Assembly (NCBI GenBank): GCA_028023455.1
Contig: JAQFVV010006342.1
Location: 2,995,001-3,059,000 of the forward strand
Direction of reading: 5' to 3'
Source: Epiperipatus broadwayi
Taxonomy: Eukaryota > Onychophora > Udeonychophora > Euonychophora > Peripatidae
Length of the DNA stretch: 64,000 bases
The notes under the pieces: generated by a model
The model's input: the letters and a program-made list of their open reading frames with translations, nothing else
Databases searched by the model: none
What the model was told of the DNA's origin: nothing
Shown here: positions 23,770 through 36,181 of the stretch, piece after piece
How the letters are laid out: the number at the start of each line of letters is the position of its first letter
Numbering within the stretch: position 1 is the stretch's first letter
Program-made: the position numbers and the translations under genes

Positions 23770-25520
23770 TATGTATATATTAGCCATTACATAAAAATTG
23801 TAGTGCAAATAAAATAAAAAACATGCTGTACAGAATTCTAGATAGATGTCATGACCCAGGGATCTCCACCACTGAAAGTGCCAAAGTGAAATATAGGTCA
23901 TCACTTTATTATTATTTTGTATGCCATAAGGCCAGATTATATAAGTGACTGTATTACATTATATAAGTAAAATAGTGTTGTGCTTAATCTATTTAATACA
24001 TGCTTAGAACTGCATCTAAAGTCAACTTTCACTAGGGAGGAAAGGTACATTTGGTAGGGTCAAATTAATAATACATTATACCTCCATCTGTATCTCTATG
24101 GATAGTCTATTATTTTGATAAGATGAATCTTTTAAACTCAATTTATAATTCTAATTGCACAAACCACAATCAATATTTAATCAATATAAAACTAAATCAA
24201 AAATATCATAATAAACAAATGAAATTTTTGAGAAATAAAATAAATAAAAATATAGACACAATCGCTGTGTAGAATAGAAAACACATTTTGGATAAACAAA
24301 TGGCTATAATTATTTTATTTTAGAATAAATAAATTTAAAGTTTACAAATGCAATAGACAAGAAACTAAAAAGTTAAATTTTGAATGTTCATTTTAAATTA
24401 TAAGCTATAGCTTTAAATACTAAGATTTAAAGTACATTGAGAGCTCTTTGCAGTATTTTGAGGAGTTGATATCTCACTTCTTAGCAGTTTGTCTGTCAGC
24501 ACTTCTGGATGGTGGGTAGTAGCAAATATTGATCTCCAGATAGGCAGCGTGTTTTTAGTTGTGATATCCTTACAGCAGGCCATTGGCAGGAATATCTCTC
24601 ATCTCCATGATGATGATGATATGCCATTTCATACATAGAATGGGACTAGAGATCACCATTTCCCGTTCCAGTATATTAAAATTAAAACTGGAATGGAGTA
24701 CAATAGCAACACTTCTTTAAATTATACAATGTATTTTTATAATATAAAATCCAGCCTATTTATATTGGACTGATATCAACTCATAATTTTAATAATATTC
24801 TGCAAGTAAATCCATTAGCATCTTCGAACTTCAATTACTAAAATAACTTCACTACTTTGTTTTATTCTTTTAACAGAATGTATTTGGCAAAGTTGGTCAT
24901 TTCTATCCCCCAAGATTTAGCAATACTTCCAGTTGTTTAAATCTTGTTTACAAAAAAAAATGTAATTTTTAAGAAAATTTGGACTTCTTTATCACGCTCT
25001 ACTAAAACATGTGCATATGGGTGATTCTTGTTTACAACTTATTTTAAATCAAACTTATATATTTTATGAAATGATCGAACAACATTACTCTATATATGTA
25101 TCTCAGTGGTACATGGACTCTACATCATACATGCGATTTTAAATGTACAAAATATAAATTGATTTTTAAATTTAAATAAATGATAAATTAAAACATATGT
25201 GACTTTGGAATAAATATCCACTGCAATATAACTATACCAATTATATTACTGACATTACACATATATGGGTGTGGCATCACATATACAACCATGTTAGCAT
25301 CTTTAGATGGGTACTCTTTAAGAGTTTAAACCTGGCACAGATAAAGGTGTAGGGGTAAATAGGTGAAATATATATAATAAAGGAAATATACCATTTCAAT
25401 CTTAACTATTATGTAAAAATTATTGTGGCAAGTAAATTAAAAACATTATAAAAAAAATATTATGTAGTGTGCATCTCTTTCTAAAAAGGTCATGCATCAT
25501 TACTGCCCCATATATTTATA
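23770..25520. other. no recognised feature
   Basis: A GC-richer patch at 24,450-24,680 includes (GAT)n and has no coding signal that I can interpret. The rest is AT-rich. Confidence 0.45.
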
Positions 25521-25525
25521 TATAT

Positions 25526-27112
25526 TGTAACAGACAGGGTTCGAATACAAGAGATAATGCAATATAGAATGTTAGTTGTGAGTGTTGATATGGAGTGACT
25601 GTGTATATGTGAAAAGATATATATAGCAGTCATTTTAACCCTGTTACAAAGAGTGAAAGTATACATAATCTGTTAAAGAATGGACTGTATGCTTATATAA
25701 ATATCGTTATATGTGTGTTATTATAAGGTGTGTATATGTATTAACGGTTATATGTGAGATTGACAAGAGGCAATTATATATGGAGTTGTATAAATTTGTT
25801 ATTGATTATACACATATATTTTGTTGTTTGTTAATTTTTTTAAATTCTACATTTTAATAATATTGGTGGTAACACGTGTTTCTTGATGAATCTATTGAAC
25901 ATATAAAGCTACAGAAATAGAAATGAATCAGTTGCAGTGGGCAGTTTGAATTAATGATTCTATCGTCAAGAAGTCTGAGAACTGGTCAAGTTGGTATTTT
26001 GAAACAATGGAAGATCTGGTCAGCGGCGTACAAATGTACAAGGGAAAATGCAAAGTTAAAGAGTGTAAAAGAAAAGAACTTTTTTTGGTGCTCGAAAATA
26101 TATGGTGGTGATAAGACGGAAAGAGAAAGAGGTGGCTTGGATTTCAGATTGTATTAATGTACAATTAATTAAAAAGTTTTATTAATATTCCCATCAAAAT
26201 GTTGTGGGTTTCGTTATACCGGTCCAGTGGATTGTTATTGTAGAACTCATCTGAATCGGATTTATTAAATTCGCTGTTTAAAATCTATCAAGTGTAATGG
26301 TGGCAAAGCACCTTCAACAACTTGGACCTCTTAAGTGAGTGAAATCATCTACTCCACCTCTATGATAAACTATTTGGCGTATCACATTGCAGACTGTTTA
26401 CTATCCTTAGGATCAACAAATATCAATAAGGCCAGTATTTCTTTAGAATTATAAATGTGCGAATTGTTATCTTTGACCACGTGGACATTCGATCGTAATT
26501 AAGGTAAATTGACCCTTTCTCTATATATGTGTTCAATAAATGCATAGTAATGAAGGGATAGTCCATGTTACTTCTATATTAAATACTGTAATAAATCTTG
26601 TTTAAATTAAATAAAATAAAAACATTAAATAAACAACTCTGATGTGTAATTGCACTCTTTCATTGATATATATATGAATCATATATGTGTGTATCGGAAT
26701 AAATGGGTTGTGCCCATGAATATTAAGATATGTATATGTGTGTATAAAACTTAGAATTTAATGGCAACTAGTGTAGTAGCATATAGCTTAATTTTATTAT
26801 AACTTCTGGGCTAAATAATAGATTTATAACAGGTAAATTATAGTGTAGTATACGTAGATATAGGTGACGTAATTGGGAATTGTCTTTGCATTGTTCTCTA
26901 GTTAGACCATGTTCCCCAAACCTTGATATTGAGCTAGTCTGGATGTGCTACCCTAGAGATATATATACAGACCCCTTATTTATGTTTTCGATGAGTATAA
27001 TTCTTATAAAAGTGTAAGATTGGTGCTTGAGATGGAATTTATCCCATGCTCATAAATATACTTACTCCGCAGGAAAAAACGTTATGAACAAGATTATGGG
27101 TAGATGCTTACA
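25526..27112 (+). repeat. 5' LTR of gag-only element 1
   Basis: The 1,587-bp LTR is long for the family sizes usually seen. It differs from the 3' LTR by an 11-17 bp indel near 26,100 (a 'tatggtggtgataa' insertion), by lacking a short 'taattaaatac' block near 26,205, and by scattered substitutions. A 67-codon ORF (25,954-26,157; 65 codons in the other LTR) has no recognisable motif. I do not regard it as a gene. Confidence 0.88.
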
Positions 27113-27160
27113 ATGACATCCCAATGAATGGGGCGGCAAATAGTAGAGAACGGGCATTAA
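27113..27160 (+). promoter_or_regulatory. putative primer-binding region of element 1
   Basis: Directly after the 5' LTR, 'catcccaatgaatggggc' resembles the primer-binding region of element 2 ('gcccagaatggggc'). The priming tRNA is not identified. Confidence 0.45.
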
Positions 27161-27743
27161 AAGGGCGTCCTAATGTAACATAAAAAGAGCTTTCAAACGA
27201 GAGTTGGAGAATTTTTTTTTTTTAAAAAAAAAGCAATAGAGAAAACAGAAAAAGTTTAAACACATTGGAAATGTAGTAAATATTGGCATATTTTGTGATG
27301 TGTGAATATACATGTAGAAAAGTTCTCAAGTAGTCAGAGGGGAAAATAGCGTTGATGTCTGTTCTGTGATATATAAATAAAGTCATGGTTTATAAAATAG
27401 GGGTTTAAGAATTTTATCTAACATTGGGATATTATAAAACAATATCATTCCATATGATAGTAATGAGGGATGAAGGTCTATCAGGTGGGTCATGCAGTGG
27501 ACCACTGGAAGCCGGGGTGACGAACCTGGCACGTAATTAAAATAGTAATAGAGAGAAAATGAAGCCAAAAAATAAACAGAAAGGGGAAAAGCAGTAGGCA
27601 ATAGAAGAGAAAGAAGTAAATGTAATAGAGAGAATTTTATAAAAATTAGAAAGTCTAGAAGTCCGATTTTAAGAAATGGACGAGAGTTTGAACTGAGATT
27701 TCAGGAGATAGAATGGAGACTGGGAATAGAAAGCAAGGAAAGG

Positions 27744-28610
27744 GTGGAGAAGTCTGATGATAAAGAAGTAGAAGGAAGTTTAGATGAAAGAGAAAAGAAT
27801 ATAAAACAGAGGCCGAAGGCTAGTGAGACTGAAAGACCGGAGCATATGGGTAAATGTATGGGTATGGCAATACACACCCACATGAACCACTTCTTAAAGA
27901 TACGGCAGTTTGAAGGCCAAATGGGGGAAGCTCCCATGGAACATCTGCAAAGCCTACGAATATACTTTGGCATGAATCCCATGCCAAAGGAAGGTAAATT
28001 GGTGGTAGCATACAGCCATCTAAGTGGGAACACCCAAGCATGGTAGGACTCATTGTCACAACAACCCACAACCTTCAAGGAGTACCAGAAGAAGATACGA
28101 GAGACTTTCTGGTCAGAAGACCACCAGGAACTCATGCAGTACCAAGTGATGCGAGAGAAATATGAGGAAGGAAAGAAAGAAAATTTCTCTCAATTTTTTC
28201 ATCACCAAGTGGCCAGACTGAGGACACTGGATGCGTGCCATTTGTCAGAAAGCCATATCATTCGAATTGTAAGACACAATATGCCTATGAATGTAGAAAA
28301 AATGATGTTGGGGGTCAGATAGGCATCCATCGGAGAAGTGGCGGAACTGCTTAATGCTCTGGACATGAGCACATATGACCATAACATACTATTGGAGTGA
28401 GGAAAGGAAGTCCAAGATCAGCAAAGTATTAAGTTTGGGATGGAAGAAGGACATGCTAGCGGGGATGCCATGCATAGAAAAGGTGGTGACGATAGTCACA
28501 GACCGAGATGGCAATATGAACTAAAAGCTCGTCGTCCACCAGACAAGCCAAAGTTCGACCAAGGAAAGGGGCCATGGCCACCGAAAGAGAAAGGTGGTAC
28601 TGATGGGAAT
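27744..28610 (+). pseudogene. gag-like protein of element 1
   Basis: One frame runs from the Met at 27,744 to about 28,610, broken only by in-frame TAG at 28,044, TAG at 28,320 and TGA at about 28,398, with no frameshift. The order is an acidic, charged N-terminus of about 35 residues, a capsid-like helical region (FLKIRQFEG, LRIYFGMNP, AYSHLSGNTQAW, FSQFFHHQVARLRTLDA), the block ELLNALDMS, and a basic, Pro/Lys-rich tail. This matches the Retrotrans_gag type. The sequence passes into the 3' LTR about where a zinc knuckle and pol would begin. The first TAG replaces a codon next to Trp in the capsid and would truncate the protein. Confidence 0.75.
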
Positions 28611-28664
28611 AAAGGATAGAAAGGAGGCGTTTAAGAAGCCGTTCAAATGTGCAGAAGGTATTTG

Positions 28665-28687
28665 AAGGCTATTGCACCAGGGGAGTA
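28665..28687 (+). promoter_or_regulatory. possible polypurine tract
   Basis: The run AGGGGAG just before the 3' LTR TG end is in the right place for the plus-strand primer of an LTR element. It is short. Confidence 0.4.
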
Positions 28688-30273
28688 TGTAACAGACAGG
28701 GTTCGAATACAAGAGATAATGCAATATAGAATGTTAATTGCGAGTGGTGATATGGAGTGACTGTATATATGTGAAAAGATATATATAAATAGTCATTCGA
28801 ACCCTGTTACAAAGAGTGAAAGTATACATAATCTGTTAAATGCTGGACTATGCTTATATAAATATCGTTGTATGTGTGTTATTATAAGGTGTGTATATGT
28901 ATTAACGGTTATATGTGAGATTGACAAGAGGCAATTATATATGGAGTTGTATAAATTTGTTATTGATTATACACATATATTTTGTTGTTTGTTAATTTTT
29001 TTAAATTCTACATTTTAATAATATTGGTGGTAACACGTGTTTCTTGATGAATCTATTGAACATATAAAGCTACAGAAATAGAAATGAATCAGTTGCAGTG
29101 GGCAGTTTGAATTAATGATTCTATCGCCAAGAAGTCTGAGAACTGGTCAAGTTGGTATTTTGAAACAATGGAAGATCTGGTCAGCGGCGTACAAATGTAC
29201 AAGGGAGAATGCAAGGTTAAAGAGTGTAAAAGAAAAGAACTTTTTTTGGTGCTCGAAAGACGGAAAGAGAAAGAGGTGGCTTGGATTTCAGATTGTATTA
29301 ATGTATAATTAATTAAAAAGTTTTATTAATATTCCCATCAAAATGTTGGGGTAATTAAATACTGTGGGTTTCGTTATACCGTTCCAGTGGATTGTTATTG
29401 TAGAACTCATCTGAATCGGATTTATTAAATTCGCTGTTTAAAATCTATCAAGTGTAATGGTGGAGAAGCACCTTCAACAACTTGGACCTCTTAAGTGAGT
29501 GAAATCATCTACTCCACCTCTATGATAAACTATTTGGCGTATCACATTGCAGACTGTTTACTATCCTTAGGATCAACAAATATCAATAAGGCCAGTATTT
29601 CTTTAAAATTATAAATGTGCGGACTGTTATCTTTGACCACGTGGACATTCGATTGTAATTAAGGTAAATTGACTCTCTCTATATATATGTGTTCAATAAA
29701 TGCATAGTAATGAAGGGATAGTCCATGTTACTTCTATATTAAATACTGTAATAAATCTTGTTTAAATTAAATAAAATAAAAACATTAAATAAACAACTCT
29801 GATGTGTAATTGCACTCTTTCATTGATATATATATGAATCATATATGTGTGTATCGGAATAAATGAGTTGTGCGCATGAATATTAAGATATGTATATGAA
29901 TGTATAAAACTTAGAATTTAATAGCAACTAGTGTAGTAGCATATAGCTTAATTTTATTATAACTTCTGGGCTAAATAATAGATTTATAACAAGTAAATTA
30001 TAGTGTAGTATACGTAGATATAGGTGACGTAATTGGGAATTGTCTTTGCATTGTTCTCTAGTTAGACCATGTTCCCCAGACCTTGAGATTGAGCTAGTCT
30101 GGATGTGCTACCCTAGAGATATATATACAGACCCCTTATTTATGTTTTCGATGAGTATAATTCTTATAAAAGTGTAAAATTGGCGCGTGAGATGAAATTT
30201 ATCCCATGCTCATAAATATACTTACTCCGCAGGAAAAAACGTTATAGAACAAGATTATGGGTAGATGCTTACA
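28688..30273 (+). repeat. 3' LTR of gag-only element 1
   Basis: A 1,586-bp copy of the 5' LTR. Its first 20 bp and the segment 28,796-28,811 form an inverted pair (see findings). Confidence 0.88.
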
Positions 30274-30279
30274 ATATAT

Positions 30280-30715
30280 ATATATATTCAGCACTTGGTT
30301 TATATTATACACACTTTAATGGACAGACTTCAATCCTCTCCATTATCTAACTCTTTAACCATCTATATCATTGAAAATCTGATGATGGGATGCTGAAAGT
30401 CGTTGTTGGTATCAGTATTATAGTTATATCCATGTTGATCTTAAGTCAATCTGATCCCTCATATGTAGGATCTTAATTTGTCCATTTAAATACACAGAGG
30501 AGGGATACAGCAGAATACAGGTGGAATATGTAATATTTGGATAACAGTATAATGTATATACTTAAACTTTACAAGCAATTAAAGGGGATTTGAACACAGA
30601 CTTGCAAACTCTTTTCAGTTATCCACTCTGTATAATATAACCAAAACACATGATCATGTAGTGTGAAAAAGGCAAATGATCTAACACTATACTGCAGCTT
30701 TTGTCATAGCAAAGC
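30280..30715 (+). repeat. dispersed repeat family B, fragment
   Basis: It contains 'cagcacttggtttatattat', 'ctttaatggacagacttcaat', 'aaaatctgatgatggg', 'gttgttggtatcagtattat' and 'ggatttgaacacagacttgc', in the same order as the copy at 40.8-41.1 kb. Confidence 0.72.
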
Positions 30716-30759
30716 CAAAATTGTCTTATGATTATATTTGAAAAAATGTGTCCTTGCTT

Positions 30760-30802
<43 letters not shown>

Positions 30803-31137
30803 TGATAGAAATAAATGAGGAGTGAAATATCCATGTGCAGAAAATAATTAAGTAAATAAACGATTTTATTTATTAAAAATTTTATATATTTAGTAACTAC
30901 ACACTGATATATTCATTTATTTAATTTCCTTTTGTTGAAAAATAGATTACTTTATTAATTCATTGAGAAGACAATTCTAAATATTTATAAATAAAGCAAA
31001 AAGATTTTGCATATAAATGAAGTCGATAATGTGATGTGATGTGATGTATTTTGGCTTCTCCTTAAATGAAGTCAAGAATATCTCAAACAATTATGCCTAG
31101 ATAAACCTGTTAGCCACTTTATTTTCCATGCCCCACC

Positions 31138-31389
31138 CTACATCTTCACATATTCTGTTCCATCCCATTTCCACAACATAATCTTTGTCAACTGTAAATC
31201 CTCCTTATATTTTCGCAACCCCAGCATAAAAACCAATAACTCACTCTCTGTATAATCACTTTGTTCATATCTATTTTCCCATAACTTCATTATCTGTACC
31301 CTTTCTAATTTCAAGCATTTACATTCAATCAACAAATGCCTAATATTTTCTATACCTTTCTTACACAATTTGCACACTAAATCACCCAT
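31138..31389 (-). pseudogene. C-terminal zinc finger region of LINE-2
   Basis: CKLCKKGIENIRHLLIEC fits C-x2-C-x8-H-x4-C. Downstream residues KLWENRYEQSDYTESELLVF recur, with changes, in the 48.9-kb copy. The finger is presumed to bind nucleic acid. Confidence 0.75.
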
Positions 31390-32270
31390 AGTTTACCATT
31401 TACATGTATATTCTCTGTTGCTAAAGATCCCGTTCGAGCCTTAAACAATAAACTACTTTCCTTACTATTATCATAAATTAACTTACATCCAACATTCCGT
31501 TTACTTCTATATATATATATTTAAACTCTTCTTACCCTCCATAGTAGTTCTTCATCTCTCCAACTCTCTATTTTTTATTAATGCTTCTATTCTTTTATCC
31601 CATTCCTTACCACTATAACACTCAACAATCCTCCTAACACAATTATCCCACCTTTTATACAACTATACTGATATAAACTCTTTATCCAAATCTTTTGCAT
31701 ACCACATTACCTTTCTCACCCATCTTGTTACCTGCCCTTTACTCATAACCCAATTGAATACTATTTTGGCTATTCTTTTACTATCCATAAACTGCAACCT
31801 ACCAAACATATTCTTTTTGCATCTCTCATATAAAAACTTGACCATCCCATTTCTTCTTGAATTGCCTCCTTTGCTGTCCACATCTCTGCATCTAATGCAT
31901 GTCTTCCTATTTCCCTTTGTACTTTCTCTAAATAATCTAAAACCCTTTTACTAACACATAATGCATCATTACCATATGTTAACACTGCTACTGCAACTCC
32001 CTTCCATACAATTTTAGTTACATCATATTTATTATATGAATATTGTTAATTTCTTTACCAAACCTTTTTTTTCTTTGCTTCATTTACCATTTTTTTCCTC
32101 CCATTCATCCAAGCCATTTTTCTGATTTCATAAGATGATTCCCAAATACCTATATCTATCCACCACACTTAATTTTATATCCCCCAATGAAAAACTCTAC
32201 ATATTATCTTTCCCCAATATTAACCATCATTATATTTGATTTTTCTTTATTAAATTTAATCCCCATCTCC

Positions 32271-33158
32271 TCACCCACCCTTGCACATGTCCTCAACATA
32301 ATTTCCATATCTTCTCTTCTTTCTGCACACAAAAAGATATCCGCAAAAAAACCCCAACAAAGTATATATTCCCTTGCCACCTATTAATGGTATCTCTATC
32401 TTTCTTCCTAGTCTTTCTATTGCTTTCTCCATTTTACTCAAATACAACAGAAACAAAATAGGTGACATAGGACATCCTTGCCTTAATCCCACCCCATTTT
32501 TAACTTTAACTGATTCTATATCCCCTAATTGGTAAGTATAATAATTATTTTCATATAATTTCTTAATAATATTTACTAAAGCTTCATCCATTCCCAAATT
32601 TGCTAACCTTACCCATAATCTATTTCTATTTACTCTATCATATGCTTTCTCTATATCTATAAAACTCATATATAATGATCTATCTGAATTCCTACTCATC
32701 CCCATAAGTTGTGTAACTACAAACTATCTCCTATATGCCTATCTGACCTAAAACCTCCTTGCATATCACCCACTACATTATTCTCTTCCAGCTACTATAT
32801 ATGAGAAAACTTTATATAAAACTGATGTTACTGCTATCGGTCTATAATTATTTAACTTTCTATGATCCTTACTCTTTCCTTTAAATAATAATATTATTCT
32901 TGTATTACTCCAACTACCTGGAAAAACTCTCTTCTGTGCCATCTTATTAAAACATGATAATAACTTTACTTTTGCTCTATGTCCTAAATTCATTACCATC
33001 TCTGCTGCCCACCCATCTAAAGCTCTCATCTTTCCACTTTTCAATCTCTTCCCTGCCTCATTCAGTTCATTTTTTGTGAACCTAATATTCCCTTTAGTAA
33101 ATGCTTTCATGTTTTCTATCACTAAGTACTTCACATCTAACATCCTTTCTATATCCAT
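32271..33158 (-). pseudogene. reverse transcriptase of LINE-2
   Basis: Visible blocks are KSGKMRALDGWAAEM, ILLFKGKSKDHRKLNNYRPI, FIDIEKAYDRVNR (first catalytic Asp) and GLRQGCPMSPILF. The catalytic A/FADD block should follow. Instead the frame runs into GGKGIYTLLGFFCGYLFVC, so the DD pair is lost or frameshifted ('FADDI' can be imagined near 32,340 in another frame). The copy is dead. Confidence 0.8.
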
Positions 33159-33613
33159 TACATATTTATTTAAGATTCTCTCTAACTATTCTCTAGAGCT
33201 ACATTCTATTCCCTCATTATCTATTAATACTATCTCTCTTTCCCCTACATTTCTCCTTTTAATGTAACTCCAAAATTTTTTACTTCCATCTCTTCCACTT
33301 TTATTAATATCTTCCAACAATTTACTATTCAACTTCATCCTCTGTCTATAATTATCCATTTTAGCCAACTTCTTTTCTAAGTACTTTCCCCATTTAACAT
33401 TTTCACTCTCTTTGTTCTTAATAGCACCCTTATATACTCTGCATGCTTATTTCCTCTCTTTTACACTTTTACTAACTCTCATTTTTTATTACTTTTATTC
33501 TTCTGCATATTCTCAACTAAAACTCTAATTGCCACTTTTTCTATTTCACCACACCATTCCTTATACTCATCCCCAACCAACTGTTCCATGGTTTCTTCAA
33601 CTTTTATCTTATA

Positions 33614-34819
33614 CACCTGGGTCTCGTTTTACACGATAGATAGGTTCCTCAGAAAACACGCATAAATGAAATCGCGCAAAAATAGACATAATTTACATTG
33701 AAAAAGGGGGGATGCAGTCTGTGATTTTTCAAAATTCGTGTAAAAGCAAAGCACCAATGTAAAATTACTTTAAAATTCACACACAAAAAAAAAATAAGGA
33801 AATAAAATATGACTAATAAAAATTTTCAAATTTGAAAAAAAATGATACAAGATAAACTTTTTTTAACTATAATATTTAATTTTATTCAAAATAATATATT
33901 TTTATGCATAATTTACAGTACAGTAATTTAAATTTTTTTATAAATGTTTTAATTATTATCGCTATTTGCCCAAAAAAACGTTTATTTGCAAACTAGTAAA
34001 TAATCAGATTCTCATGTGATGTGATGTGATGTATTTGGCTTCTCCTTAAATGAAGTCAAGAATAACTCGGCAAATATTCTCACAAGAGGAAATACAACTA
34101 GCGCCAAGTTCACTATCATGTTGTGTTAATGGTTTTCTGTTGACGACGACGATGATTTTATTAATTGTTTATGAACTTAGACTTATGATAATAAAAAGAC
34201 ATTTATTCACCACTGCTGGGAAAAATTTAATTAAAACTAACAACTAAAAATTAAATTCTTATTTTTGTCTTTAATTTTCAATTCCGTTTAAAAATCAAAT
34301 TTTGTTTTACATCACATTAATTTCAAGTTGCCCATAAGTAATTTTTAAATTGTTAATTACAATTAAAAATCAGATTTTAATTTTTAATTGTGCCCACTAC
34401 TATTACTGACCTTTTAAAAATAAACTTGTGGACACTAAATGATTAATAATTGATTACGTTCTTTTTTAAAAAGCAAAAACAGAATGTGATTTAAAATGCA
34501 AAATTAACACGCACAATGTTTGAACAAATTTACATTATGATCTGGTAAAATTTAATGTGTGTATACATAAAATGTGGAAATCATGATTTTAATTTCATTA
34601 TTGCTTAAAATCTTACTATTATAAAGCACAGAAAATATTGAAATTACTAAGATAAAAATCGAATTCCAATAATGTGCTATTACTTTCAATATAACATAAG
34701 TGCGCGAAATTTATTATTTAAAGTAATAGCGCATTATCGGAGGTCGACTTCCGGTGAAACATGAATCACGTAACTTCAAAATCGTGTTAAATAAGTCCGC
34801 GTAAAAAGAGACCCAGGTG
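33614..34819. mobile_element. TIR transposon without transposase (MITE-like), copy 1
   Basis: The ends are CACCTGGGTCTCGTTTTACA and, inverted, CACCTGGGTCTCTTTTTACG, flanked by TA on both sides. A TA duplication would fit a Tc1/mariner-type or similar element. It is 1.2 kb with no ORF of note. Inside, 34,014-34,165 carries a SINE-like segment whose tail equals the 3' end of LINE-2. A second copy lies inverted at 39.17-40.32 kb. Confidence 0.82.
34014..34165 (-). repeat. SINE-like segment with LINE-2 3' tail, inside the TIR element
   Basis: On the minus strand it ends 'ttcttgacttcatttaagga' 'gaagccaaatacatcacatc', the same as the LINE-2 3' end at 31,029-31,085. The upstream 'gtgaacttggcgc' block is similar to the segment near 42.6 kb. 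Confidence 0.6.
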
Positions 34820-35896
34820 TATATGTAAAAGAGGTAAGTGGCTCCCTCTCTCTCTTACTCTTTGTTGAAGAATTAGAAGAGGCAAAGAATTAACTATCAA
34901 GTAATAAATTATACAAGGAGTGTCAATTTTTATTTTAATTACTTTGATTTATTAGAAATTATGGAAATATTTTCATTATATTTGGATATTTTTTAATATG
35001 GAGCACTAGACCAAAGTGAGTAGCACATCAGCTCCTTTCCTCAGCACATTATCCACTGTTATTCCTGACCAACTATTAGAAACTGCTAGAAAGAAAGAAA
35101 TAGAATCTTGCAGATAAACTGCCAATAACGTTTTTTTTTGGTTTCAAGAAAAATAAAAAACACTATGTGTAACTATATTTAATGTTTGTATAATAGTAAT
35201 TAAAAGAGAAAAGTTATTTAAAGGAAGAAGAAAGACTTTTAATACACAACAGTAAGATCATCTAAAGGAAAGAAATTTAATGTTTTACATGGTTTTTGAA
35301 TATGATGAATAAATAGAAGATATAATAAACTATAAAAGAATATAAACTGAAATTTTACATTATAATGTATGACAGTATATTTGGTTCATGAATGAAATTA
35401 TTTCAATGGAAATTATTTTTTGTATACACCTATGGGAGAAGTTAAAATGAACAGAGAGATAAAAGGTTTTAGTACTGATATCCAATTTGAGAAGTATTCA
35501 ATAGGGATTCTAAAAAAATCATTTATTGATTTATTTATTGTTAATAAATTATTGGTTTATTTATCTGATTGCTATTTTTATGCATATATAATAGCAAGTA
35601 TAATTTATAATTTTTCAATTTTTTAAAAATATATGAGTTAATTATATCTAATTATTATACTGTCATAATACCTTTTGTTCTACATCACATATGCTAATAA
35701 TTATACAGCATTAGTGATACACATATGAGCTTCAGAAAGAAAATCTGTGAAATTTGTAATGTATGATTGTCAAAGCAAATGTTAATGATGACTTATCTAT
35801 CTATCAAACCCCAAATATTATTCTTCAATTCTACACCTATTATTTACTTAACAGATTACCCTTGGCTGCTCTGCACATAGTTACCATCACATAAAT

Positions 35897-35914
35897 TGGT
35901 GCCCAGAATGGGGC
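35897..35914 (+). promoter_or_regulatory. putative primer-binding site of element 2
   Basis: TGGTGCCCAGAATGGGGC starts five bases after the 5' LTR. TGG, complementary to the CCA end of a tRNA, followed by a tRNA-like block is the expected pattern. Which tRNA is not known. Confidence 0.65.
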
Positions 35915-36181
35915 TCAAAGATCCAATTCTGATAAAAATTGGAAAACAAAGGTATGTGGTGTATATATATACAAAAGAAAAGGATTTTTATCAAAAACCA
36001 TAAGTTAAAAAGCAATATTAAAGTTGAATGAGGGAAGGTCCGGATAGTGTTGTGTGTGGGGGGGGGGGGAAGAATGTTGCCTTTAATTTATAAAATAAGA
36101 GGAAAAAAGAATAACAAATTGAAAATTGTTAGATATCTATATAAAGATACTATTAACACATAGTAACATGAAAAACAATAA

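Larger units (their letters stand above)
25522..30277 (+). mobile_element. non-autonomous LTR retrotransposon with gag only
   Basis: Two long direct repeats (25,526-27,112 and 28,688-30,273) start TGTAACAG and end GCTTACA, so they have TG...CA ends. They enclose only 1,575 bp. The internal part holds a gag-like frame and no protease, RT, RNase H or integrase. ATAT occurs immediately before the 5' LTR and after the 3' LTR and may be a 4-bp target duplication, though the site is a TA repeat, so this is weak. By eye the LTRs are roughly 98% identical with a few small indels, so insertion is fairly recent compared with other elements here. Confidence 0.88.
31029..33612 (-). mobile_element. non-LTR retrotransposon, second family (LINE-2 here), 5' truncated
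   Basis: Minus strand, from 5' to 3': linker and RT N-terminus (33,368-32,778), RT core (32,705-32,271), decayed thumb region (31,985-31,663), a C-x2-C-x8-H-x4-C finger (31,389-31,138), and a 3' end that closes in (TCACA)n repeats (CATCACATCACATCACAT). This family differs from the RTE above in RT sequence, zinc finger and tail. Other 3' ends of the same family lie at 48.8 and 55.2 kb. The clade is not assigned. Confidence 0.85.
30722..35891 (+). repeat. 5' LTR of element 2, interrupted
   Basis: The LTR proper is 30,722-31,028 plus about 34,820-35,891. Matching blocks with the 3' LTR include 'gtcaatttttattttaatta' and 'tttggatattttttaatat', then 'gaaagaaatagaatcttgca' and 'ctgctctgcacatagttacc' at the end. 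The interruption point corresponds to 'gtaataagtaaaag' in the intact 3' LTR. Confidence 0.75.

Noticed and set aside
25954-26157. ORF of about 67 codons repeated in both LTRs of element 1
   Set aside because: It is present twice only because the LTRs are copies. It differs by an indel that changes the C-terminus and has no recognisable domain.
27701-28135. 144-codon and 83-codon minus-strand ORFs
   Set aside because: They are antisense of the gag frame of element 1, which has the recognisable capsid-like pattern.
28470-28690. CRISPR array or tandem repeat suspicion from many direct repeats in the window
   Set aside because: The direct repeats are LTRs and dispersed transposons. There are no regular short repeat-spacer units, and the genome is eukaryotic.
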